A stretch of 64,000 nucleotides of DNA from Olsenella sp. oral taxon 807 (lineage in GTDB: Bacteria; Actinomycetota; Coriobacteriia; Coriobacteriales; Atopobiaceae): assembly GCF_001189515.2 (NCBI RefSeq), contig NZ_CP012069.2, positions 310,001 to 374,000 on the forward strand, in the 5' to 3' direction. Shown here in pieces: positions 51,761 through 59,356 of the stretch. Under the pieces are notes generated by a model, which saw nothing but the letters and a program-made list of their open reading frames with translations, was not told where the DNA came from and did not search any database. Numbering within the stretch: position 1 is the stretch's first letter; the number at the start of each line of letters is the position of its first letter. A program made the position numbers and the translations under genes.

Positions 51761-52774
51761 CAGAATGCGCTTTTCCGTGAGGTACCACAGCCAGAATGCG
51801 CTTTTCCGTGAGGGCGTTACGGAAAGGCGTACCCTGCGATCCCTAAACCACCCAAAGTGCGCTTTTCCGTGAGGCACCAACTCCAGAATGCGCTTTTCCG
51901 TGAGGGCCCACAGCCAGAATGCGCTTTTCCGTGAGGCGACGCCGCGTTTGCCCAGGTGAGGAAAAGCGCATTCTACGAAAAAGCGCACTCTGTGCAGACG
52001 CCCTCACGAAAAAGCGCACTCTGACCCACCACCCTCACGAAAAAGCGCACTCTGCATCCGCAGGGTCACGGAAAAGCACATTCTGCAACCGACGTCTCAC
52101 GGAAAAGTGCACTCTCCAACCGGCGTCTCACGGAAAAGCGCATCCTGCCCTCGCGCCGGTGGCCAAACTGCACCTTTCCGTGAGGGCGTTACGGAAAGGC
52201 GCACCCTGCGATCCCTAAACCACCCAGAGTGCGCTTTTCCGTGAGGCACCAACTCCAGAGTGCGCTTTTCCGTGAGGGCCCACAGCCAGAATGCGCTTTT
52301 CCGTGAGGCGACGCCGCGTTTGCCCAGGTGAGGAAAAGCGCATTCTACGAAAAAGCGCACTCTGCATCCGCAGGGTCACGGAAAAACACATTCTGCAACC
52401 GGCGTCTCACCGAAAAGCGCATCCTGCCCTCACGCCGGTGGCCAAACTGCGCCTTTCCGTGAGGGCGTTACGGAAAGGCGCACCCTACGATCCCAAACCA
52501 CCCAGAATGCACTTTTCCGTGAAGACCGCACGCTCAGAATGTACTTTTCCGTGAGGTACCACGGCTAGAATGCGCTTCTTCGTGAGGGTCCAGGCCCAGA
52601 ATGCGCTTTTCCGTGAGGTGACGCCGCGTTTGCCCAGGTGAGGAAAAGCGCACTCTACGGAAAAGCGCATTCTGTGCAGACGCCCTCACGGAAAAGCGCA
52701 CTCTGACCCATCACCCTCACGGAAAAGCGCACTTTGCCCACCAACGTACACACAGACTGCGTTTTTTCGTGAGC
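51761..52774. repeat. Inverted-unit repeat array 4 (largest)
   Basis: Just over 1 kb with about 33 units of the GCGCTTTTCCGTGAGG family. Left-pointing units precede and right-pointing units follow each of three core segments (about 51940-51985, 52305-52350, 52614-52665), which contain GCGTTTGCCCAGGTGAGG. The whole is thus three copies of a roughly 350-bp higher-order unit with partial homogenisation of the spacers. The minimal unit spacing is about 31 bp. Three 20-bp units (CCGCTCCGCCAGAYCGAC type) follow at 52774-52834. Confidence 0.93.
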
Positions 52775-52959
52775 CGCTACGCCAGACCGACGGCCGCTCC
52801 GCCAGATCGACGACCGCTCCGCCAGACCGGCCGCCCCACCGTAGCCCCGCGCTCCATCACATGTGGACCTCCTCCCGCAGGGTGGCTTCCCTCTCCCGTG
52901 TGACCTATCATATAAGGGATATTATCAGAATAGTCATTGTATTTTCAGGAAAGGTAGTC

Positions 52960-54435
52960 ATGTACTTTATAGGAATAGATATTGGCACGTCAGCAACCAA
53001 ACTCCTTCTTATGGACGAGAAGGGCAGTGTCCTCAGACTCGTACAGAAAACGTATCCCACCTGCTTCCTCGAGCCGGGCTGGAGCGAGCAGAGTCCAGAG
53101 AGCTGGTGGAAGGCCGTGTGCGCGGGCATCCCCGAGCTGCTCGATGGCTTTGACGCAGGCGAGGTCAAGGGCATGGGAGCCTGCGGCCAGATGCACGGGC
53201 TCGTCACCCTGGACAAGAGCGACAGGATCATTCGCCCGGCCATACTCTGGAACGACAGCCGCACACGCTACCAGGTTGACTACCTCAACCACGACGTGGG
53301 CCGCGCCACCCTCGCAAGGCACACGGGAAACGTCGCCTACACCGGCTTCACCGCACCGAAGCTCCTGTGGATGCGCGAGGAGGAGCCCGAGAACTTCGGC
53401 CGCGTGGCTAGGATGATGCTCCCCAAGGACTACGTTAACTACCGTCTTACCGGTGTGCACTCCACGGACTTCTCCGATGCGTCGGGCACTCTGCTTTTGG
53501 ACGTGGAGCACAAGCGCTGGAGCAAGACCATGCTTTCCATCTGTGGGTTGCGCGAGCGCCAGGTGCCCGAGCTCTTCGAGAGCTCCGAGGTCATAGGGGA
53601 GGTCATGCCCGATGTCGCGGATGCGTTGGGTCTTCCCCACGGCGTGAAGGTCTGTGCCGGCGCAGGCGACAACGCGGCTGCCGCCGTGGGCACGGGGTCG
53701 GTGGGCGCCGGCCACTGCAACATCGTGATGGGTACGGCTGGCACCATTCTCATCCCCACGGAAGGTTACCTCTGTGACAAGGAGAACCAGCTGCACGCCT
53801 TCTGTTCCGCAGACGGCGGTTGGAACCTCATGGGCTGCATCCTCTCTGCCGCAGGCTGCGCAAGGTGGTGGGTCGAGGACGTCGTTGGCACAGGGGACTA
53901 CCCCTCGGAGGAAGAGCGCATCCAAGAGTCCAATCTCGGCCAGAACGGCGTCTACTTCCTGCCCTACCTTATGGGCGAGAGGACACCGCACAACGACCCG
54001 CGAGCTCGAGGCGCCTTCGTGGGTATGCGCATGGATACGACGCGCGCCGACATGACGCAGGCCGTCCTGGAGGGCGTCGCCTTTGCCTTGCGTGACTGCC
54101 TGCAGGTGGCGCGTGCGGAGGAGGTGGACGTGAACGCCTCGACCATCTGCGGTGGCGGTACCCACAGCCGTCTGTGGAACTCCATCGTGGCGGACATCCT
54201 GGGCATCCCCTTGATCATCACCCAGACCGAGCAGGCTCCCGCCTTTGGCGCGGCCATGCTCGCGAGCGTGGCGTGCGGTGTCTATCCCAGCGTCAAGGAC
54301 TGCTCAAGGAGGCTCGTCCACCTCAAGGAGACGGTCTGGCCTGATAGGAGAATCATCGCCTCCTATCAGGGCCACTACTTTACCTGGCATCAGATGTACC
54401 CCGCCCTCAAGGGTATCTACCAGCAGATGCTGTAG
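52960..54435 (+). CDS. xylB: Xylulokinase
   Basis: 491 residues from ATG 52960 (AGGAAAGG upstream). FGGY-kinase signature at the N-terminus MYFIGIDIGTSATKLLLMDE, QMHGLV and WNDSRT substrate motifs, VCAGAGDNAAAAVGTGSV phosphate loop and the late GGGTHSRLWNSIVADIL. Length fits XylB. Converts D-xylulose to its 5-phosphate. No isomerase or transporter adjoins it here; the next gene is unrelated. Confidence 0.92.
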   Translation: MYFIGIDIGTSATKLLLMDEKGSVLRLVQKTYPTCFLEPGWSEQSPESWWKAVCAGIPELLDGFDAGEVKGMGACGQMHGLVTLDKSDRIIRPAILWNDSRTRYQVDYLNHDVGRATLARHTGNVAYTGFTAPKLLWMREEEPENFGRVARMMLPKDYVNYRLTGVHSTDFSDASGTLLLDVEHKRWSKTMLSICGLRERQVPELFESSEVIGEVMPDVADALGLPHGVKVCAGAGDNAAAAVGTGSVGAGHCNIVMGTAGTILIPTEGYLCDKENQLHAFCSADGGWNLMGCILSAAGCARWWVEDVVGTGDYPSEEERIQESNLGQNGVYFLPYLMGERTPHNDPRARGAFVGMRMDTTRADMTQAVLEGVAFALRDCLQVARAEEVDVNASTICGGGTHSRLWNSIVADILGIPLIITQTEQAPAFGAAMLASVACGVYPSVKDCSRRLVHLKETVWPDRRIIASYQGHYFTWHQMYPALKGIYQQML

Positions 54436-54496
54436 CGAGGGCTGCCGTCGTCGGCCTTGGCGATGGACGCGTGTGCAGGGGAGGGAGAGGCCCAAG

Positions 54497-55348
54497 ATGA
54501 TCCAAGACATCGGTGATCACAGCTTTGACAACGGATATCGGGCGATCGAGCCAGATGCCCTGTCCTATGCGCTCGCATATCGCAAGGGGCAGGCGCTCGT
54601 GGGGTGGCGATCGGGCGATCTCGTGTTGCCACGCGTGGGTGACTGGGACGTGCCTGTGCGGGACCTCTTTTGCCGCTACCTGTTCGCTGTCGATGGGAAC
54701 GCGTTCTTCCTCGTGGAGAACGACCTTCTTGCCACGCCCGAGGGCTTTGGCTTCGAGCCGCTTGTTGTCTTTCGGCGGGCCTCTCCGCGCTGGCTTGCCT
54801 TTGCGGGTGTCACGGGACACCAGCTCTTTGGCTGGTACGGTCTCAACCGCTTTTGCGGACGTTGTGGCTGCGAGTTGGGACATGTGTCCAACCGTCGCGA
54901 GCTTGCCTGCTCTGCCTGCGGAAATGTCGTCTACCCCCGCATCAACCCCGCAGTCATCGTGGGCGTGAGGCACGAGGACAGGCTGCTGCTCACCAGGTAT
55001 GCGCGGGGCTACCGCCGCCTTGCCCTCGTCGCCGGCTTTGTCGAGGTGGGGGAGAGCCTCGAGGAGACGGTGCGTCGCGAGGTGATGGAGGAGGTGGGGC
55101 TTCACGTAGGGAAGCTGCGCTACTACAAGAGCCAACCCTGGTCCTTCTCGGATGCGCTGCTCTCGGGATACTTCTGCGACGTGGAGGGCGACTCGACGAT
55201 TCGCGTCGACGGCAGGGAGCTTTCCTCTGGTCGCTGGCTCGGGCGAGAGGAGCTTCTTCGAAAGCTGGGCGAGCAGCGCGACCGCGACAGCTCGAGCCTC
55301 ACGAACGAGATGATCCTCGCCTTCGCCCAGGGAGTCGAGCCACGCTAG
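54497..55348 (+). CDS. nudC: NADH pyrophosphatase (Nudix)
   Basis: 283 residues. A zinc ribbon (FCGRCGCELGH ... LACSACGN), the NudC-specific SQPWSFSDALL and the Nudix box GFVEVGESLEETVRREVMEE then VGL are present in the right order. Cleaves NAD(H) and can remove NAD caps from RNA. The start ATG 54497 has GAGGGAGAGG upstream. Confidence 0.93.
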   Translation: MIQDIGDHSFDNGYRAIEPDALSYALAYRKGQALVGWRSGDLVLPRVGDWDVPVRDLFCRYLFAVDGNAFFLVENDLLATPEGFGFEPLVVFRRASPRWLAFAGVTGHQLFGWYGLNRFCGRCGCELGHVSNRRELACSACGNVVYPRINPAVIVGVRHEDRLLLTRYARGYRRLALVAGFVEVGESLEETVRREVMEEVGLHVGKLRYYKSQPWSFSDALLSGYFCDVEGDSTIRVDGRELSSGRWLGREELLRKLGEQRDRDSSSLTNEMILAFAQGVEPR

Positions 55349-55563
55349 ATGCGTCCGGCGGCACGAGGCGCGCTGCTGGGTGGTCTCGGTCGTGCCCTGC
55401 GTGTTGATCGCAGCGCCAGCCCCCCGGCGTGCCTTGGGTCCACGATAGACGGTGACGTTTTCGCAAGAAGGCTTTGGGCTTATTGGGGCTACGAGCCGTA
55501 GGCGAAATCTGCAGTCAAGATGCTATCCTTCCTACAGGAGACCCATGGAGAGAGGAGGCGGGC

Positions 55564-56229
55564 ATGCTTGGGCGCAGGACCACGACGATCATCACTCACG
55601 ACATCCTGTATGGCCAGGATCCCCGTGCGCGCGTCATGCTGAGCGGCATGTTTCGAGACGAGGACATCAGGGCGGTGAACGAGGCGAGGCCCGACCTCTG
55701 TGGCTTCACGGTCAACTGGCCAAGCTCGCGCCGTCACGTTGACCGCGACCGCCTGCGGCGGCTCGTGTCACTGCTCGATCCGACCATCCCTGCTGTGGGC
55801 GTCTTCTTTGATCAGCCCCTGGGCTTTGTCTCTGAGGTCGCTGACGAGATGCTCGACGTCATACAGCTCCAGGGCACTGAGGGCAACGCCTACATGACCT
55901 TCCTGCGCGAGCTTGCGGACCTGCCCATCATCCAGGCCATCCGCATGAGTGGTCCCAGTGACGTCGAGCGTGCCAACAAGAGTACGGCGGACTTGGTGCT
56001 GCTTTGTGCGGGCTGGGGCACAGGTGTCCCCTTTGACTGGGAGCTTGCCAGGCAGGTCAAGAGGCCCTACATCCTGGCAGGAGGCCTTTCGGTCCATACC
56101 ATACCAGACGCGATGGAGCGTCTGAGCCCCTGGGGCATCGACATGAACACGGCCCTCGAGACGAATCGTGTCAAGGACCCGCACAAGATAGCCGCAGCCG
56201 TTGCTGCCGTGAGGTCTGCCAGTGCGTAG
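55564..56229 (+). CDS. TrpF-like TIM-barrel protein lacking catalytic residues
   Basis: 221 residues from ATG 55564 with GAGAGGAGG upstream. Overall it follows phosphoribosylanthranilate isomerase: DLCGFTVNWPSSRRHVDRDR, AVGVFFDQPLGFVSEVA, DVIQLQGTEGN, WGTGVPFDWELA and PYILAGGLSVHTIPDAM. However the KICG loop with the general-base Cys reads VMLSGMF, the general-acid Asp of LLD reads LLCAGWGTG, and the phosphate loop VSSGVE reads MNTALET. So it is unlikely to be an active TrpF, and no other trp gene is near. Role unknown. Confidence 0.75.
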   Translation: MLGRRTTTIITHDILYGQDPRARVMLSGMFRDEDIRAVNEARPDLCGFTVNWPSSRRHVDRDRLRRLVSLLDPTIPAVGVFFDQPLGFVSEVADEMLDVIQLQGTEGNAYMTFLRELADLPIIQAIRMSGPSDVERANKSTADLVLLCAGWGTGVPFDWELARQVKRPYILAGGLSVHTIPDAMERLSPWGIDMNTALETNRVKDPHKIAAAVAAVRSASA

Positions 56230-56356
56230 CGCATACACGAAGTCAGACCTCCTGGACATGAAGACGGACTCCTCGAGGGTTTGTGTGGGTTGATGCCTTG
56301 GGAAGACGCCAACCGAGCGGCGGCGCCACTCGCGCAACCCCGACGCCACTCGCGCC

Positions 56357-56576
56357 GCAACAGTGTACACAAATGCCCCAAAATGGCGCCGAGAGGCTAT
56401 TTTCGTCGATCTGTGTACACTCCTGCGTCCTCATGGCCGCCCGCGCGACCGGGCGGGGCCACGGGTCCCACGACATCGACGGCCCCATGGCCCCGTGATG
56501 TCAGAGAGCTCGGACCTGAGGCTCACGCCACCGGGACGGTGACGCAACTACCTATCCATACGAGCTCACGAAGCCT
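56357..56576. repeat. Dispersed GTGTACAC element, copy 2
   Basis: Matches 10432-10646. GTGTACAC at 56363-56370 and 56413-56420. Immediately follows the TrpF-like gene and ends just before the Fic remnant. Confidence 0.75.
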
Positions 56577-56593
56577 CCAGAGAAGGATTCGGT

Positions 56594-56888
56594 ATGCGAG
56601 AATTCTTCTTTAACGATGCGTCAAAGGTTCTGGATGATCCCAAGGTCGTGCAGGCGCTGGCCGCGCTGTACGAGTACAAGGGCAAGCAGGTACTCTACCT
56701 CCAGGCACGACCTGGCGTGCTCGAATCGCTCTGCGAGTTCGCGAAAGTTCAGGGTACCGACGCGTCGAACCAGATAGAGGGCATCTCGACGTCGAAGAAG
56801 CGCCTGGGAAATTGTGGCAAACCACGCACGGCCGAAGAATCGCAACGAGCAGGAGATCGCGGGATACCGCGACGTACTTGCCCTCATG
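56594..56888 (+). pseudogene. N-terminal remnant of a Fic-family protein
   Basis: From ATG 56594: MREFFFNDASKVLDDPKVVQ, then YLQARPGVLESLCEFAKVQG and SNQIEGISTSKKRL, the Fic/DOC N-terminal domain with the inhibitory-helix-like motif. Near 56810 the frame shifts; KNRNEQEIAGYRDVLALM continues in another frame and stops at the hairpin. The catalytic HPFxxGNG part is missing. Confidence 0.75.
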
Positions 56889-56932
56889 GGACTGCGGTGG
56901 GAGTCCTGGTCCAAGACTCCCACCGCAGTCCC
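56888..56932. other. Perfect 18-bp inverted repeat at Fic break-point
   Basis: GGGACTGCGGTGGGAGTC (56888-56905) and its exact complement (56915-56932) with a 9-base spacer CTGGTCCAA, followed by AAATGCGC. No U tract. It stands exactly where the Fic gene ends, so it is more likely an insertion or recombination scar than a normal terminator. Confidence 0.85.
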
Positions 56933-56982
56933 AAATGCGCAGTTCTTATTGAACCAAAACACCTGACGCGGCCAGCGCCGGG

Positions 56983-57067
56983 CCCCTCGCTCTGCCGAGT
57001 CCCTCGCTCCGCCGGGCCCCTCGCTCCGCCGGGCCCCTCGCTCCGCCGGGCCCCTCGCTCCGCCGGG
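56983..57067. repeat. 17-bp tandem repeat, five units
   Basis: Five copies of CCCCTCGCTCCGCCGGG with minor changes. One unit of this sequence is also found in the spacers before the subtilase copies at 58308 and 59357, so it belongs to the duplicated upstream region. Confidence 0.9.
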
Positions 57068-57225
57068 TCCCTCCGCGGGCATGAGCGGCCGCATGGCTCG
57101 GCCGGCGGGGCGCCCCCGCAGGCCGCGGGTAGGGCCACCTTGTGTTCCCCTGACGCATCCTTGTGGTAAGCTTGAGACGGCGGGTGCCCGCCCGCCACAG
57201 GCCGCGTCGGGGGAGGTCGGTCGCC

Positions 57226-58116
57226 ATGCCGGGCAGCGTCGCTTCTGCTTCCGAGAGTCCGTCCGCGAGGCGGGGGAGGCGCCGCGCCGTCGCTCTCGCC
57301 GTCGCGCTGCTGGCGGTGTCCGCCGCGGTCGCGTGGGGGGTCTGGGGCGCGTGGCGCGGCCCGGACGCGCAGGGCGAGGGGGCGCCTGCGGGCGCGCGGC
57401 AGGGGGGCGAGGTCCCGGAGGCCCCAAGGGGCGCGGCGCAGGGACCGGCGGACGGCGCGGCGCAGGCGCCGGACCCGGGCGTCGAAGCCCCGCGGCCGGA
57501 CGCGGCGCAGGCGCCGGCGGGCGGCGCGGAGGAGTGGCCCGGGCAGTCGAGGGGCTTCGTGGGGCCCAACGGCGAGGGGTCCCACACCCCCGACGAGTGG
57601 CCGACGCTCGAGGAGTACAACAGGGCCTGGGCCGAGCTGGGGGCGAGCGAGAACGAGCTGCCCTCCGTCGTGGAGGGCGACTACGTGCGCGGCGTGCTCA
57701 TGATCTGCTTCGACCGGGGCATCGGCGAGCTCGCGGCCCACGAGATCGTGTGGGCGCGCGGCGGCGTGTGGGGCTACGACTTCTTCTGGCTCCGCGACGA
57801 CGGCCCGGCATATGCGGTGTGCTACTTCCCCGACGCGCTCGATCGGGAGGCGCTCGAGGCCCTCGCCGCAGAGCTCAGGTCCTGCCCCGGCGTCGTGAGC
57901 GTGGACCTCGACGGGATGTGTTACCTTGAGGAGGATGAGTCCGCGGAGCTGGCATACCTGCCGCAGCAATACTACCTCAGGACGTCGCGGTTCATAGGCG
58001 CGTGGAACACGGTCAAGTGCAATGGAAGGGCGACGATCGCGGTCCTGGACTCGGGCTGCTACCTCGCCCCGGCCTCGCCGGGGGCTGTGACGGGGCTGCG
58101 GCCAGCCCTGTCCTGA
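57226..58116 (+). CDS. Free-standing subtilase prodomain, copy 1
   Basis: 296 residues from ATG 57226 behind GGGGGAGG. Identical in plan to the first 280 residues of the full protease at 59357: basic start, membrane helix (VALAVALLAVSAAVAWGVWG), Ala/Pro/Gly-rich linker, then a prodomain with DYVRGVLMICFDRGIGELAA and PGVVSVDLDG typical of I9-like propeptides. It continues through the catalytic-Asp strand (ATIAVLDSGC), then departs to YLAPASPGAVTGLRPALS and stops. No His or Ser region, so no protease activity. It might chaperone or inhibit the full enzyme in trans, or be a by-product of duplication. Confidence 0.8.
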   Translation: MPGSVASASESPSARRGRRRAVALAVALLAVSAAVAWGVWGAWRGPDAQGEGAPAGARQGGEVPEAPRGAAQGPADGAAQAPDPGVEAPRPDAAQAPAGGAEEWPGQSRGFVGPNGEGSHTPDEWPTLEEYNRAWAELGASENELPSVVEGDYVRGVLMICFDRGIGELAAHEIVWARGGVWGYDFFWLRDDGPAYAVCYFPDALDREALEALAAELRSCPGVVSVDLDGMCYLEEDESAELAYLPQQYYLRTSRFIGAWNTVKCNGRATIAVLDSGCYLAPASPGAVTGLRPALS

Positions 58117-58307
58117 TGCGGCGAGCGCCGGGCCCCTCGCTCTGCCGGGTCCCTCCGCGGGCGTGAGCGGCCGCATGGCTCGGCCGGCGGGGTGCCCCTG
58201 GAGGCTGCGGGGAGGGCCACCTTGTGTTCCCCTGACGCATCCTTGTGGTAGGCTTGAGGCGGCGGGCGCCCGCCCGCCGCAGGCCGCGTCGGGGGAGGTC
58301 GGTCGCC

Positions 58308-59165
58308 ATGCCGGGCAGCGTCGCTTCCACTACTGAGAGTCCGTCCGCGGGGCGGGGGAGGCGCCGCGCCGTCGCTCTCGCCGTCGCGCTGCTGGCGGTG
58401 TCCGCCGCGGTCGCGTGGGGGGTCTGGGGCGCGTGGCGCGGACCGGACGCGCAGGGCGAGGGGGCGCCTGCGGGCGCGCGGCAGGGGGGCGAGGTCCCGA
58501 AGGCCTCAGGGACTCCGGGCGCGGCGCAGGCGCCGGACCCGGGCGGCGAGGTCCCGCAGCCGGGCGCGGGGCGGGAGCCGGCGGGCGGCGCGGAGGAGTG
58601 GCCCGGGCAGTCGAGGGGCTTCGTGGGGCCCAACGGCGAGGGGTCCCACACCCCCGACGAGTGGCCGACGCTCGAGGAGTACAACAGGGCCTGGGCCGAG
58701 CTGGGGGCGAGCGAGAACGAGATACCCATGACGGGCGAGGAATACACCCGCGGCGTGCTCATGGTCTGCTTCGACCGGGGCATCGGCGAGCTCGCGGCCC
58801 ACGAGATCGTGTGGGCGCGCGGCGGCGTGTGGGGCTACGACTTCTTCTGGCTCCGCGACGACGGCCCGGCATACGCGGTGTGCTACTTCCCCGACGCGCC
58901 CGACCAGGAGGCGCTCGAGGCCCTCGCCGCAGAGCTCAGGGCCTGCCCCGGCGTCGTGAGCGTGGACCTCGACTGGGTGGGGTGTGATGAGGAGGATGAG
59001 TCCGCAGGGCTGGCATACCTGCCGCAGCAGCACAACCTCAGGACGTCGCGATCCGCGAACGCGTGGAACACAGCCAAGCGCGACGGGAGGGCGGCGATCG
59101 CGGCCCTGGGCTCGGGCTTCGACCTCGCCGGGGCTGTGACGGGGCCCCGGCCAGCCCTGTCCTGA
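58308..59165 (+). CDS. Free-standing subtilase prodomain, copy 2
   Basis: 285 residues from ATG 58308, otherwise as copy 1. The linker is shorter, and the segment IPMTGEEYTRGVLMVCFDRG replaces LPSVVEGDY. The former catalytic strand reads AAIAALGSGF, so the Asp is Gly and the protease vestige is decaying while the prodomain stays intact. Ends GAVTGPRPALS, like copy 1. Confidence 0.8.
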   Translation: MPGSVASTTESPSAGRGRRRAVALAVALLAVSAAVAWGVWGAWRGPDAQGEGAPAGARQGGEVPKASGTPGAAQAPDPGGEVPQPGAGREPAGGAEEWPGQSRGFVGPNGEGSHTPDEWPTLEEYNRAWAELGASENEIPMTGEEYTRGVLMVCFDRGIGELAAHEIVWARGGVWGYDFFWLRDDGPAYAVCYFPDAPDQEALEALAAELRACPGVVSVDLDWVGCDEEDESAGLAYLPQQHNLRTSRSANAWNTAKRDGRAAIAALGSGFDLAGAVTGPRPALS

Positions 59166-59356
59166 CGCGGCGAGCGCCGGGCCCCTCGCTCTGCCGGGTC
59201 CCTCTGCGGGCGTGAGCGGCCGCATGGCTCGGCCGGCGGGGCGCCCCCACAGGCTGCGGTGAGGGCCACCTTGTGTTCCCCTGACGCATCCTTGTGGTAA
59301 GCTTGAGACGGCGGGTGCCCGCCCGCCGCAGGCCGCGTCGGGGGAGGTCGGTCGCC

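Larger units (their letters stand above)
56990..59356 (+). repeat. Tandem duplication of subtilase 5' ends and upstream regions
   Basis: The sequence from about 56990 to the third gene start is a direct repeat of about 1.05-1.08 kb. Each unit has a G/C-rich upstream region (with CCACCTTGTGTTCCCCTGAC and GGGGGAGGTCGGTCGCC before the ATG) and the first 830-890 bp of the gene. The start-to-start distances are 1082 and 1049 bp. Confidence 0.9.

Noticed and set aside
51761-52774. CRISPR array
   Set aside because: Units alternate orientation, spacers are only 9-14 bases and recur between arrays, and no cas genes are in the window.
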